Positions 32,414 to 41,542 of a stretch of DNA of 64,000 bases are shown one piece after another. Positions within the stretch are counted from its first letter, which is position 1; every line of letters begins with the position of its first letter. Under the pieces are notes generated by a model that worked only from the letters and a program-made list of their open reading frames with translations, ran no database searches and was not told the DNA's origin. The position numbers and the translations under genes are program-made. Origin of the DNA: Fibrobacterota bacterium (GTDB lineage Bacteria > Fibrobacterota > Chitinivibrionia > Chitinivibrionales > Chitinispirillaceae). Location: assembly GCA_023436205.1 (NCBI GenBank), contig JAEZKC010000012.1:103961-167960 (forward strand), given 5' to 3'.

Positions 32414-33712
32414 TTGAGAATCGGCCGTCTAATTCTTCTGGCATTGGCATTGACATCATACCTGCAAGCTCAAACCCAGGCATTCATTCTGGCAGACGTG
32501 GCGAACGTTCGCGAATCGGCGAATGCGAAATCAAAACTTGTCGCCCGCTTTCCCATGAATGCCAAAGTTTCGATTATTTCTGTCGATGGGGAATGGAAGA
32601 AAGTAGCAGCAAAAAACATTGAAGGATGGGTGCACCAGTCAATTCTTTCTGAAAGAGCGCTAAGTGGTTCAGAGCTTGTTGACTCCATCAAAGCTTCAAA
32701 TTCAAAAGAACGTAAGAAAAAGTGGGCGGACAGGCTGAACAATGGCTTTCCTTACAACAAGGAATTCTATCCGGTACTCCTCAATACATATCGGGAAATC
32801 GAAGATAGTGCTGGATTAAACCAGATCGAAGCCCGTATGAATAACAAAGAGGATATTTTCATTGCACGTGCTCGCTTTGGTCAAATCCAGTTGCTTGGTA
32901 AAATAAACGGAAATGGAGCGTTTGAATCCCTGGTGAAAAGTCTCTGTCCGGATATGGAGGATTACGAACAGGAAGATGGTCCTGTTTCGGAGGAGGAAAT
33001 AAGAAAAGCCGAGGGAGAGCTACAGCAAGCAGGTACTGCCCTGACAGGCAGGAAATGGTATTCTGTAAAGGGTCAGGTTGATCCGGCACTTTTTGCCCGA
33101 TTCACGATCAGCCCGGAAGACACCAGTTCATCGAAAGCCCTTGATGTTAATACTCCCAAAGACCTCTGGTTCCATCCATCTATCTCCAGATGGGTCAGTT
33201 TTGGTGATTCAAAGCAGGAGGAATTTTTTGCAACGGCCCCGATTCAACATGTGTCAGCAGTTAAAAATCAGAGTAATCTCAGTGATTCAGGCGAGGCGAA
33301 AAAAAGTATCTGTGAAAAAGAATGTAACATACTGGATTCTTACACCGGGGATATCGATACATCATTTCTGCAGACTCGCCCTATTGGTGTTTTCAATTAC
33401 CATGAAGTGCAGGCGGCATGCAGAATGTGCGACAAGACAGAGAGCTGGCATGATGTGTTCATCGGCATTGTGAATGGAAACAGCAAGAGAGTGTATCCTG
33501 ATGTAGCCGCTCCTCTCGCTTTCAAAAATCCAAAACCGCTCTTTAACAACTGTATTGTATTTAAAATCATAGGCCGACCGCACGTGATGAGCACATATCT
33601 TTATCGAACAGAAAATGTAGATTACAACGGGTACTATGAAGATTTCCTGGTAATTAACCCTGATAAATTACAGGGATCTAATATTATAGCATATTTCCAA
33701 GGACTTTACTGA
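32414..33712 (+). CDS. Exported protein with SH3b domain
   Basis: This 432-residue protein starts with TTG, six bases after AAGGAG. A signal peptide (to about residue 20, LQAQ) is followed by a bacterial SH3 domain (about 24-80: ADVANVRESANAKSKLVARF, GEWKKVAAKNIEGWVHQS), as in periplasmic proteins that bind peptidoglycan. The remaining 350 residues have no known family; two CxxxC pairs (SICEKECN, and RMCDKTE) are notable. It may act in the cell envelope. It is followed by a decayed region. Confidence 0.75.
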   Translation: MRIGRLILLALALTSYLQAQTQAFILADVANVRESANAKSKLVARFPMNAKVSIISVDGEWKKVAAKNIEGWVHQSILSERALSGSELVDSIKASNSKERKKKWADRLNNGFPYNKEFYPVLLNTYREIEDSAGLNQIEARMNNKEDIFIARARFGQIQLLGKINGNGAFESLVKSLCPDMEDYEQEDGPVSEEEIRKAEGELQQAGTALTGRKWYSVKGQVDPALFARFTISPEDTSSSKALDVNTPKDLWFHPSISRWVSFGDSKQEEFFATAPIQHVSAVKNQSNLSDSGEAKKSICEKECNILDSYTGDIDTSFLQTRPIGVFNYHEVQAACRMCDKTESWHDVFIGIVNGNSKRVYPDVAAPLAFKNPKPLFNNCIVFKIIGRPHVMSTYLYRTENVDYNGYYEDFLVINPDKLQGSNIIAYFQGLY

Positions 33713-33846
33713 TAAAACCTCCGAAGGGTGATTATTACAAAGCTATACTCATGGACAACTGTCAGATTTTTGCAGTTCGCATGTAAAGAACCAAACATTA
33801 ATTTATTCCTTTTTGATCTTACCATGGATGGGAACAAAGGGCCTAG

Positions 33847-34008
33847 AAGAGTTTCAGGCCTTTTAGCGATTATGAATCCACCGGTTTGGGACTTTCTATT
33901 TCCCTGAATATTATTGAACAGCATAAAGGCAAAATCTGGTTTGAAAGCGAAGAGGGAAAGGGCAGCACCTTTTATCTTATGCTTCCCACAGCAGATACAA
34001 CATTTTAA
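33847..34008 (+). pseudogene. Histidine kinase C-terminal remnant
   Basis: The frame reads KSFRPFSDYESTGLGLSI, then IIEQHKGKIWFESEEGKGSTFYLMLP before a TAA. This is the F box, G2 box and last strand of a histidine-kinase ATPase domain. No start or upstream kinase domains are present, a stop precedes the fragment, and a few residues between the F box and G2 box are missing. It is a gene remnant. Confidence 0.75.
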
Positions 34009-34237
34009 TTTAATTATTGATCACAACTGCGCGTATGAAAGGATGTGGCCATGGCTGAAATGACAATGCCAAGTCTGGAACTGCAGATTGAATGATGAAA
34101 AAAGCCCTGCGGGAGATGAATGTCAATCACACAAAAAACAAGATCATGCTTCTGGAGGCACTAAATAATTGAATTGTGAATATCAAGCAAAGCGATTTCG
34201 ATGCGGATTCACGACTATTACTATCCCAATGATCGAT

Positions 34238-34272
34238 ACAATAAAGGTCTGCTATAAGCAGACCTTTATTGT
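34238..34272 (+). terminator. Strong bidirectional hairpin
   Basis: A perfect 16-bp stem (34238-34253 / 34257-34272) with loop ATA, containing AAAGGTCTGCT and its complement. On the plus strand it runs into TTTTAA. It lies between the decayed region and the convergent barrel gene at 34299 and probably stops transcription both ways. Confidence 0.75.
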
Positions 34273-34298
34273 TTTAACCAAATGGTTGTAGTTAATTA

Positions 34299-34739
34299 TC
34301 AGAAAGTATACCGCACTGAAACAGCCCCATCAGCTCCAAACCCGCCACCCAAACCAATCATAGGACGGGTGTCGATACTGAGCAGAAGCGGAACTCCCAT
34401 TGTGTTGAAATTATACTCAATTCCGATCTGGCCGCCTACAGCGATACCGGCTCCGCCATCCCACAGCACAACCTGAGCTCCCGGGCCGGCATACCAGTTC
34501 CACTCATCCACAATGTTCCAATGCCACTGATACACACCGGCAAGACCTATCGCTCCGCCCCACCCAAGGTCAAGCTCCAAACGATTCGATGACCCCATAG
34601 CCATCTGATATGTAACTTCCGCTCCTCCACCGTATGAACCTCCCCCTAACCGCAAACCAGCAGCGTTAGCGGGAATTTCTGCAGACGAACTTGAAAGAAA
34701 AAAACCAATTAAACAGCCTAAACAAAGAATTCTCTTCAT
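34299..34739 (-). CDS. Small outer-membrane beta-barrel protein
   Basis: This 146-residue protein (start MKRILCLG, preceded by GGGGGAGAG) has a signal peptide ending SSSAEI. The mature part is rich in Gly, Tyr and Trp with alternating strands (LGGGSYGGGAEVTYQM, WGGAIGLAGVYQWHW) and ends in VSVRYTF, the aromatic end of an outer-membrane strand. The length suits a small 8-stranded barrel. No ligand or function can be given. Confidence 0.72.
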   Translation of the reverse strand: MKRILCLGCLIGFFLSSSSAEIPANAAGLRLGGGSYGGGAEVTYQMAMGSSNRLELDLGWGGAIGLAGVYQWHWNIVDEWNWYAGPGAQVVLWDGGAGIAVGGQIGIEYNFNTMGVPLLLSIDTRPMIGLGGGFGADGAVSVRYTF

Positions 34740-34890
34740 CTCTCCCCCCCAATTAAGTTTTATTCTGTTCCATAATGAAAACATACAAAATATATAATAA
34801 ATCTTAAGAGTGGAAGAAAAAAAGATTATGTCTGAAGCGCAGAGGATAAGCTCGATTTACGACTACAGGCTTATCCTTCAGGTAGAAGTC

Positions 34891-35634
34891 CTATCTCACA
34901 TTCACGAACTTAACTGCTTTGCCATTGCGGACAGCAATCTTCACTCCACGACTATTCCCGATACTGTTGTTATCAGTAATGCGTCTGCCCAACACATCGT
35001 ATACAGATTTACCGTACATTGCAGGTAATAATCTCAAAGTCGATGGTGGTGTTTCCTTTACCGGGGATGACAGCCTGAAATCTGCAGTTCCGTTATCCTG
35101 GTACCACCATTGAATCTGATAGGCAAAGACACAATCGAGTAGCATGGGATTGCCGCAACTGTAAGTAGAACGAAGATAGCTCTTGTTGATTCTAAAGATA
35201 CAGTACTTATCTTGATTTGTTTTAAGGATAAAATTTCCGGTGTCCGGAAGAGAATAAACTTCCAGACCGTGTTCCAGTGTAACTGGTGTAAACTGCTCAG
35301 CATTGTTTAAATCCAAGTCCATTTTCAGCAACGAATCAATCGGCATGTCAGTACGGAAAGTCTCGAAATAGGTAGTTCTATTGATACCATCACAATTGCA
35401 CCATGCAAGCCCCATACCGCTAACAGTGAATTCACAAGTAAATGGTGGATCAAATTCAGGCCCGGTGATGTAAGGATTCCCGCCAAACAAATATCCGGTG
35501 TTAAGGATGACATTTTCAGAATCCAGATCAACCGACATTCCCACTTCCAGAGTATCAATCTGACGGAAATGAATCTCCCCAAAAGAAGCAGAAAAACACA
35601 ACAGTGCCAGCAGAATGGCTCCTTTAGCCTTCAT
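34891..35634 (-). CDS. Secreted protein with C-terminal sorting-type tail
   Basis: This 247-residue protein has a signal peptide (ending ASFGE, about residue 19), a beta-rich mature region with several Cys (CEFTVSGMGLAWCNCDG), and a C-terminal segment YGKSVYDVLGRRI ... IAVRNGKAVKFVNVR that resembles a short sorting or anchoring domain of secreted Fibrobacterota and Bacteroidota proteins. No enzymatic motif is seen. It may be a surface protein. Confidence 0.62.
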   Translation of the reverse strand: MKAKGAILLALLCFSASFGEIHFRQIDTLEVGMSVDLDSENVILNTGYLFGGNPYITGPEFDPPFTCEFTVSGMGLAWCNCDGINRTTYFETFRTDMPIDSLLKMDLDLNNAEQFTPVTLEHGLEVYSLPDTGNFILKTNQDKYCIFRINKSYLRSTYSCGNPMLLDCVFAYQIQWWYQDNGTADFRLSSPVKETPPSTLRLLPAMYGKSVYDVLGRRITDNNSIGNSRGVKIAVRNGKAVKFVNVR

Positions 35635-35779
35635 AGCATCTCCCTATAGAATGGTTTCTCAGCAACTCATTACTATTGTGACTAAAAAAGCATTTCCGGT
35701 TTTAAATATTGTAAATTAAAAGAACAAAAAAGCTTTTCTGTATACGTCAGTTACGAGCAAAACCTGATTGAAAACAGAT

Positions 35780-36244
35780 TTAGTTTCCCTTTGATAAGCC
35801 ACTGACTTTATCATACATCGAAGAACCTGCTACAACGGCAGCGGGAAACCCGATAACGGTACTTAGCCCAACCATCAGAGCAGCCTTTAAAGGATAAATA
35901 CCGATATTCACCATCTGCCCCAGAAAAAGAAGGAAAAAAAGAAGAAACAAGCAGGTACATAGTATCACAGGTTTCCAGCAGGTCTTAAAAGATGGTCGAA
36001 GAATAGCATAGAAAAGTATCACCACCAGCATTTCGACAGAAAAAAGCACGACATTAACGGCATGAAAACGAAACCCATAGTTCATTTTTATAGTCTGTTC
36101 CAGAAACGGAAGCAGAGCAAATCCTGTAATCTTGAAACTGACATACTCAACAGCAGAATCGATTAACAAAAACACCAGAATTGCTGAAAGAGTTGATTGC
36201 ACCAACGCACCAAAGCGAATTCGCACTTTGTATTTGCCTCCCAT
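35780..36244 (-). CDS. Small integral membrane protein, unknown
   Basis: This 154-residue protein has four predicted helices (about 14-33, 56-76, 84-104 and 112-140). It contains no known motif. It lies 11 nt after the acyltransferase-like gene (36256-37038) on the same strand and is the last gene of a four-gene group that starts with the chorismate mutase-GNAT gene. Confidence 0.62.
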   Translation of the reverse strand: MGGKYKVRIRFGALVQSTLSAILVFLLIDSAVEYVSFKITGFALLPFLEQTIKMNYGFRFHAVNVVLFSVEMLVVILFYAILRPSFKTCWKPVILCTCLFLLFFLLFLGQMVNIGIYPLKAALMVGLSTVIGFPAAVVAGSSMYDKVSGLSKGN

Positions 36245-36255
36245 TTTAGTACAGA

Positions 36256-37038
36256 CTATAAAAGACTTTGATAACCGCGCTCAATGTACTTACGCAGTAT
36301 ATTAATGAACCTTGCCGCAGGAGCCCCATCCACCAAATCATGATTGAATATGGAAGTGATATTTACCATCTCCCGAATCTGTATCTGATCATTTATGACA
36401 ACCGGTTTTTTATTAACACTCCCTATCGCAAAAGATACTGCTTTGGGACCTCCGATAAAGGGGATAATATATCCGGGAGCATTGGAAAACATACTTACCG
36501 AGGTGACAAATACGGTTCCGGAAAACTTTTTCACCAGAGAATGATTCTTTAAAACTTGCCTGAAAAGAAACAGTGCGAAGCTCTTAGGCAAAGTGGTCAA
36601 AAGTTTTTGTCCAGCACGGGAAGACATATATGACTTTTCTTCGCCAGAATTTCTCTTGGCAATACCTATTTCCCTGTCTATATCAAACAGACTTTTACCA
36701 TTAACATCTCTGATGATGTACTGCTTATTGTAAATTTTTCCATTCGAATTTACTTCGATAGGAATATCAATATCCACTTCACTGAAAGTGGTGGTTGTAT
36801 TCATGTTCGCCATTGAGTTGAATTCAGGAAACTCCTCGAGACATCTTCCAATTGCCTTGAGAAAAAAGGAAAATAGCGATCCCCCTTTTCCCTGGCTCCT
36901 GCCCTGACGAAGCATTTTGCGAACCTCAGTTACATCAAACTCCAAAAGGGCAAAAATGTTGTGACCCCCACTTACCATCTCAAAGCCTAACATGGAAAGC
37001 TTTCTGAAATCTGATGTCTTCTGCTTAAATGGTTTCAT
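36256..37038 (-). CDS. 2-oxoacid dehydrogenase acyltransferase (catalytic domain)-like protein, stand-alone
   Basis: This 260-residue protein has the CAT-like fold of E2 catalytic domains. The active-site motif is in the C-terminal part, FNHDLVDGAPAARFI, with the catalytic His and the Asp of HxxxDG. It lacks lipoyl and E1/E3-binding domains, so it is not a normal dehydrogenase component. It probably moves acyl groups from CoA to another acceptor. Gene neighbours (CM-GNAT fusion, outer-membrane lipoprotein, membrane protein) give no pathway with certainty. Confidence 0.78.
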   Translation of the reverse strand: MKPFKQKTSDFRKLSMLGFEMVSGGHNIFALLEFDVTEVRKMLRQGRSQGKGGSLFSFFLKAIGRCLEEFPEFNSMANMNTTTTFSEVDIDIPIEVNSNGKIYNKQYIIRDVNGKSLFDIDREIGIAKRNSGEEKSYMSSRAGQKLLTTLPKSFALFLFRQVLKNHSLVKKFSGTVFVTSVSMFSNAPGYIIPFIGGPKAVSFAIGSVNKKPVVINDQIQIREMVNITSIFNHDLVDGAPAARFINILRKYIERGYQSLL

Positions 37039-37096
37039 ACTCTCTTTCTAATTTTCTGCAGCACCCGAACTTTGTTTCACAACTTTGAACAGATGA

Positions 37097-37744
37097 CTAA
37101 CGACCAAGTCTCCAGGGAAAGAAAAAATTCAAACCGAACTGATATTCCGGTTCATATCTGAAATTGTGCATGTATGATCCTTCAAGACACAATCCCAAAA
37201 AATTTCCCACTTTGATATTTGCATTTGCACCCGCAAGCACCTGAAAATAGCGATCATCAACTCTCATTATGGCATTGGGAATAATTGAAAAACTCAAGTA
37301 TTTACTAAATGCGATAGTCTGATAAAATGGAACACGCATATCAAAATAAAGTGCAGGGTCCTTATTGGTGCTGTCCTTAAAAAGGGTTTTAAGATCGGTA
37401 CCAATTGAAAAACCAAGAGCCGAATAATGAAACTGCCTTGGATTCATATCATCAAAAGCATACTTGAATCCAAAATTTACTGTTACCGGTATGGTGTACT
37501 TTAAAAACACATCGGCTTGATCACCTACTCCTCCTTCCAGCATGAAATCGACAGGAAGAAAAGAGGCGTCTACATTTTTTAAAGACTTTACTCCTGCACT
37601 ATCTGTTAAAGTTCCTCGCAAAGACCCTCCTATATTCATCCTGTAGGGTCCGTCTCCGCTCGGCCGCGCATCCATGAAAAGAGAATTTGAAGCGCAACCA
37701 AAAAGAAGTAACGACATTACAAACAAGGCAACAAAGCATTTCAT
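37097..37744 (-). CDS. Outer-membrane lipoprotein with barrel-like body
   Basis: This 215-residue protein has a lipoprotein signal with lipobox LLFGC (Cys about 17). The mature part alternates in strands with Gly and aromatic residues (FKYAFDDMNPRQFHY, YFDMRVPFYQTIAFS) and ends FGLNFFFPWRLGR, so an outer-membrane barrel is likely. Its start overlaps the end of the CM-GNAT gene by 4 nt (ATGA), so the two are translationally coupled. Function unknown. Confidence 0.68.
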   Translation of the reverse strand: MKCFVALFVMSLLLFGCASNSLFMDARPSGDGPYRMNIGGSLRGTLTDSAGVKSLKNVDASFLPVDFMLEGGVGDQADVFLKYTIPVTVNFGFKYAFDDMNPRQFHYSALGFSIGTDLKTLFKDSTNKDPALYFDMRVPFYQTIAFSKYLSFSIIPNAIMRVDDRYFQVLAGANANIKVGNFLGLCLEGSYMHNFRYEPEYQFGLNFFFPWRLGR

Positions 37745-38526
37745 CGGTTATCCCACTCTCTATTTTTCTTTTTACGCATCATAACCATCCTGATGCCATC
37801 AGGTGCTTCAAACTGATCGTACTCTGAATACCCGGCTTTGCGATAGAACTTGCGGTTATGCTCACTCCTTACAGCAGTAAACAGCTCATATTCGGCCGCA
37901 TCTGGAAAACGCGATTCGATCGCCTGCATAAGCACTCGCCCTATCCCCTGCCCCTGAAACAACGGTTCCACCACTACTCTACCGATATAACAGGCAGTCC
38001 CGTTCATCTTTGCCCGTAAAGATCCCACTATTCGATCATCCTTTACAGCTTTAAGTATTACATACTCGGAAAAATCATTTCTCATTTCATCAAGCGTCTG
38101 GAGCATTGGAGCGATGTTATAATTATTATCATTGATCTCCACCTCCTGAATAAATGCCCGCTTCTGAAGAGACAGTATTTCCCGTGCATCATGAACAGAG
38201 GCTTCGGTTATGAGTACTTCAGAAACGATCTTCTCCTCTTTTTGCCATTCCCTGGTTTCATCAGAAATGAAATAATCCACCAAACTTCGAAATAACATTT
38301 CTATAAAATCGGGATCAATTGCGCTTTGCTCCGCCCAGAGTCGTCTACTGGCAATCATCTCTCTGACCCGGTCATCCGCTCGTACATCAGCTTTCGTTTT
38401 CTTGAACTTCGCCGCGCATTTCACATAGAGAGCTCTTTGAGCTATACCGGAGATAATACCCCTGTCCAGTTCATCAATGCACGCCCGGATTTCTTCTATA
38501 CTGCTGCATTCATCAGCTTTTTTCAT
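37741..38526 (-). CDS. Chorismate mutase (AroQ type) fused to GNAT acetyltransferase
   Basis: Residues about 7-95 form an AroQ/PchB-type chorismate mutase or isochorismate pyruvate-lyase helical domain: IRACIDELDRGIISGIAQRA, KFKKTKADVRADDRVREMI, then AEQSAIDPDFIEMLFRSLVDYFI. Residues about 105-255 form a GNAT domain with IGRVVVEPLFQGQGIGRVLM, the acetyl-CoA loop, and NRKFYRKAGYSEYD. An aromatic acyl or amine acetylation step coupled to chorismate or isochorismate chemistry is suggested. It is the first gene of an overlapping group running to 35780. Whether the mutase domain is active is not known. Confidence 0.8.
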   Translation of the reverse strand: MKKADECSSIEEIRACIDELDRGIISGIAQRALYVKCAAKFKKTKADVRADDRVREMIASRRLWAEQSAIDPDFIEMLFRSLVDYFISDETREWQKEEKIVSEVLITEASVHDAREILSLQKRAFIQEVEINDNNYNIAPMLQTLDEMRNDFSEYVILKAVKDDRIVGSLRAKMNGTACYIGRVVVEPLFQGQGIGRVLMQAIESRFPDAAEYELFTAVRSEHNRKFYRKAGYSEYDQFEAPDGIRMVMMRKKKNREWDNR

Positions 38527-38698
38527 TAGTCCCCCTGTAGTGATTACAGAATAAAGTAAATTGTAATAATGCCTCGAGTCCAGTTTATGATTTTTTTGAG
38601 ACAGTCAGTCCTGAACTAGCTTGACATGCATTCATACGGAAATTATTTACTGAATACCGCTCAACCATAACGCGATTCCCAGGTCAAGGAGACATATA

Positions 38699-40168
38699 TT
38701 GAAAACCATCATTGCTTCAGTGGCTGTAGCCTGTATCGCCCTGCTGTCATATAGCGAAAGTCATGATTACCCATTCAATCTGAGTGACTATTACCATCCC
38801 GAATTCTTCCAGCAGGGGCTTGTTCTTACTCCATCAGCCTCGATTTATAGCAATCAACATCAGAAAAGCGATCTGGAATACTCCAATTCGCAGGGCGAGC
38901 TAACCTCAAGATACTTCTATCAAATACACAGGAAAGTCTGGCAGCTATCAGGAAATTATTCACTCTATGGTAACGGTTACAAAACGCATTCAGTGGACTC
39001 CAATTACTCTTCATTATATGATCTCACTAGCGGTTCATCTTACGTAAACATCGAACTTAAAAACAGCGGGCGTTATTATTTTTCCGGACCAGTTTTCGTC
39101 GGAGGTCAAGTTGACCTTAGAAGCGGATATAATAGATACCACCATGAAGATGTCACCATCCGCAGTTCCTGGGATATAATGGGCCCCTCTCACTATTACA
39201 GCCCCTCCTTTTCCAGTTCAAGAGAAAAATCCACTGATCATTCCAAAAATGCATTAGTGGAAATCGTTTTTGGTTACGGCGGCATTTCCGATGTGACCTA
39301 TCCCGCAGTTGTGATGAACATGATTGACAGGATAGGAACCCTGCAATCAGGTGTAAGCGTTACAAGAAACCAGATTCAGAATCTTGCTTCAAAAATAGAA
39401 TTATTGAAAAGGGAACGCTTTTTAGACTTTAGAGAAAACAGAATAGACGTAATAGATTCTCTTTATCGCATTTTCGTAAAAGAGGCCGTGATCGACAGCC
39501 AGTCTGTAAAAATCGCCATGGAACTTCTTGATCAGTGGGATTATGCTTTTTATCAAAACAGAACGGCCGGTAAAGAGGTCCGCATTGGCCCTTTTATAAA
39601 TTACCATGAACAAAATTATACCAGATGGTCCCACCGTAATACGTACACCTATAATTCTGACGAAGAACGCATCACTTATCAGCCAGGACTAAAATTATAT
39701 GCACAATATGCCAGACCACTTGGTCGTTTTTACCAGTTCAGTACCAGAGCGATCGCTAAAATATCTACCCAGACAACGGATATCCTTAGTTCATATTATT
39801 ACTCATCTTTAAGCCAAAGAGAAGGCTTCCCCGAGGCATCACTTTTTTACTATGCAGGCCTGGCCTGGTATCCAAACACCAGAACAAGTATAAAAGGGAG
39901 CATAGAAGCATCCTATTACCGGGCTTATGACTTCACGGAAAGGAGTTTTATTCCCGAAAATTACCGCTATGGTCCGGATTACCAGGATAATAGAAGGACA
40001 CAAATCGGTTTCGGGTTATCCCTTGATTACTACCTGTCCAGAAACATTTCTCTTCAGATAAATGGAGGTCTCAGTTACCGCGATGAGTACTACTCGGAAT
40101 TGTTCTCCATTGCACAGAAGAGTCTACAGTATAATTTACAATCTTCATTGCAATATCAGGTGTTTTAG
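38699..40168 (+). CDS. Exported, tyrosine-rich outer-membrane protein
   Basis: This 489-residue protein starts with TTG after AAGGAG and has a signal peptide ending SYSES (about residue 20). It is very rich in Tyr, Ser and Arg with many YxxYY patterns, and the second half (about 290-489) reads as outer-membrane strands (AQYARPLGRFYQFSTRAIAK, GFGLSLDYYLSRNIS). A helical segment lies in the middle (about 200-280). The C-terminus ends LQYQVF, as barrels do. No known family is recognised. Confidence 0.65.
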   Translation: MKTIIASVAVACIALLSYSESHDYPFNLSDYYHPEFFQQGLVLTPSASIYSNQHQKSDLEYSNSQGELTSRYFYQIHRKVWQLSGNYSLYGNGYKTHSVDSNYSSLYDLTSGSSYVNIELKNSGRYYFSGPVFVGGQVDLRSGYNRYHHEDVTIRSSWDIMGPSHYYSPSFSSSREKSTDHSKNALVEIVFGYGGISDVTYPAVVMNMIDRIGTLQSGVSVTRNQIQNLASKIELLKRERFLDFRENRIDVIDSLYRIFVKEAVIDSQSVKIAMELLDQWDYAFYQNRTAGKEVRIGPFINYHEQNYTRWSHRNTYTYNSDEERITYQPGLKLYAQYARPLGRFYQFSTRAIAKISTQTTDILSSYYYSSLSQREGFPEASLFYYAGLAWYPNTRTSIKGSIEASYYRAYDFTERSFIPENYRYGPDYQDNRRTQIGFGLSLDYYLSRNISLQINGGLSYRDEYYSELFSIAQKSLQYNLQSSLQYQVF

Positions 40169-40485
40169 GTTCATTACACAATTACCTAGCCATCTTCCGT
40201 TTTACCTTGATACCTGCAGTGAATGGTCGATCCCGATCGCTTCTGAATCTTGTTAACGGCGAAGACGCCTCATAGGTCACCAGCTCATTCTCTCACTGAT
40301 AAAGATAGTTCAAGATAGGCATCTGAGTTTATCTACTCAGGACTCCAAAGCATCAAACTCTAAGTTGACCAAGGCTCCCCGAGAGGTTTGCCAGCCTCCT
40401 TTTTCCTTTCTTTTCTGGCATTCCAAAAACATTTTGTTTACATCACTATAACAAAAGCATAACTCACCCTCAATCAGGAGTATAC
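40169..40485. other. Intergenic region with dispersed repeat copy B, no gene
   Basis: No coding sequence is supported. It contains repeat copy B at 40251-40285 and a pyrimidine-rich stretch (about 40375-40430). A ribosome-site-like TCAGGAG lies just before the next gene at 40486. Confidence 0.45.
40251..40285 (+). repeat. Dispersed 35-bp repeat, copy B
   Basis: Matches the reverse complement of 28706-28740 in 31 of 35 positions; the first 20 bases are identical. It lies downstream of the outer-membrane protein gene. Confidence 0.6.
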
Positions 40486-41382
40486 ATGAAACCATCCACT
40501 CAGGCAGTCTTCTGTTCCTGCTTCATTGCACTAACATCATACTTAGCCTCGGCAGAGCCGTGGAAGATAAACGTAAACTCTAACGTGGCCACCACAATGA
40601 ATCTCTACAGCGACAGTTGGACAAGCGGAGAAGCTGGATCATTTACATGGGTTGCTCAATTTCTGGGCGTGGCAGAAAAACAGTTAATACCCCAGCTCAA
40701 CAGCAAAACTTCTCTGAAGCTGCAATTCGGGCAGACAAAGATTCAGGACAGGGAGAGCAAAGGCTGGGGATCACCAAAAAAATCAAGCGACCTCATCGAT
40801 TTTGAAGAGCTCCTTCGGCTTACTCTGGGAGGCTGGGTAGACCCCTTCGTCAGTGCACGTGTGGTCAGTCTTTTCCTTGATGAAAGCGACACTACCCTAA
40901 CCCGGTACATCAACCCTCTGGATATCACCGAGGCAGCCGGTATAAGCCGCACCATAATAAATAACGGCAACATCGAATGGGCATCCCGAATAGGAGCCGC
41001 AGCCCGTCAGGTGGTAGAGCGTAATGCCCTCGACACTACAGATAATACTAGATTTACTGATATCACCAATGATGGTGGAGTGGAATTCAGCATGGATTTT
41101 CAGGCAAACAATACCCAGAACTGGGCATCACTGCATAGCTCACTAACAATCTACGAAGCTCTCGTAAGCTCAAAAGCTGAAAAAACGAAGGGAACTCCCG
41201 AGGAGAATGATTGGCGGTACCCGCACATCAAATGGGAAAACACGGTAGCCATTACCTTTGCAAAATACCTGATGCTCAACCTTTCGGTTTTCAGCTATTA
41301 CGATAAGGAAATCAGTGATAATCTGCGCATCAAGCAGACAATGTCTGCAGGGGTGACCTACATCTATTCCAATAGCAGATAA
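40486..41382 (+). CDS. DUF3078-like outer-membrane protein
   Basis: This 298-residue protein has a signal peptide ending SYLASAEP (about residue 24). The mature start PWKINVNSNVATTMNLYSD, SWTSGEAGSFTWVAQFLG, then SKTSLKLQFGQTKIQDR resembles DUF3078, a family of outer-membrane proteins in Bacteroidota and Fibrobacterota. Alternating strands continue to the end (TMSAGVTYIYSNSR). It has a good TCAGGAG ribosome site. Function unknown. Confidence 0.72.
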   Translation: MKPSTQAVFCSCFIALTSYLASAEPWKINVNSNVATTMNLYSDSWTSGEAGSFTWVAQFLGVAEKQLIPQLNSKTSLKLQFGQTKIQDRESKGWGSPKKSSDLIDFEELLRLTLGGWVDPFVSARVVSLFLDESDTTLTRYINPLDITEAAGISRTIINNGNIEWASRIGAAARQVVERNALDTTDNTRFTDITNDGGVEFSMDFQANNTQNWASLHSSLTIYEALVSSKAEKTKGTPEENDWRYPHIKWENTVAITFAKYLMLNLSVFSYYDKEISDNLRIKQTMSAGVTYIYSNSR

Positions 41383-41542
41383 CCTCTCAACCTTTCCTTA
41401 CCATACATGTACTCGTGCATTGCATCGGTTCTCCTTAGGCCAAAACCGCATTCTGATACGGATACGAGCAGGTGTAATTTATGAGTACTTTGTCAAACAA
41501 AACAGAATGCAAATAAAATTAAAGAGTGAACAATTTAAGATG

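Larger units (their letters stand above)
33713..34298. other. Gene-poor region with decayed remnants
   Basis: The region carries the end of a histidine kinase (33847-34008), short reading frames near 34050-34172 and a strong hairpin (34238-34272). The short frame at 34092-34172 (MMKKALREMNVNHTKNKIM ...) weakly recalls the Fis-type helix of a response regulator, preceded in another frame by SLELQIE; this could be a frameshifted remnant of the kinase's partner. No intact gene is visible. Confidence 0.5.
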
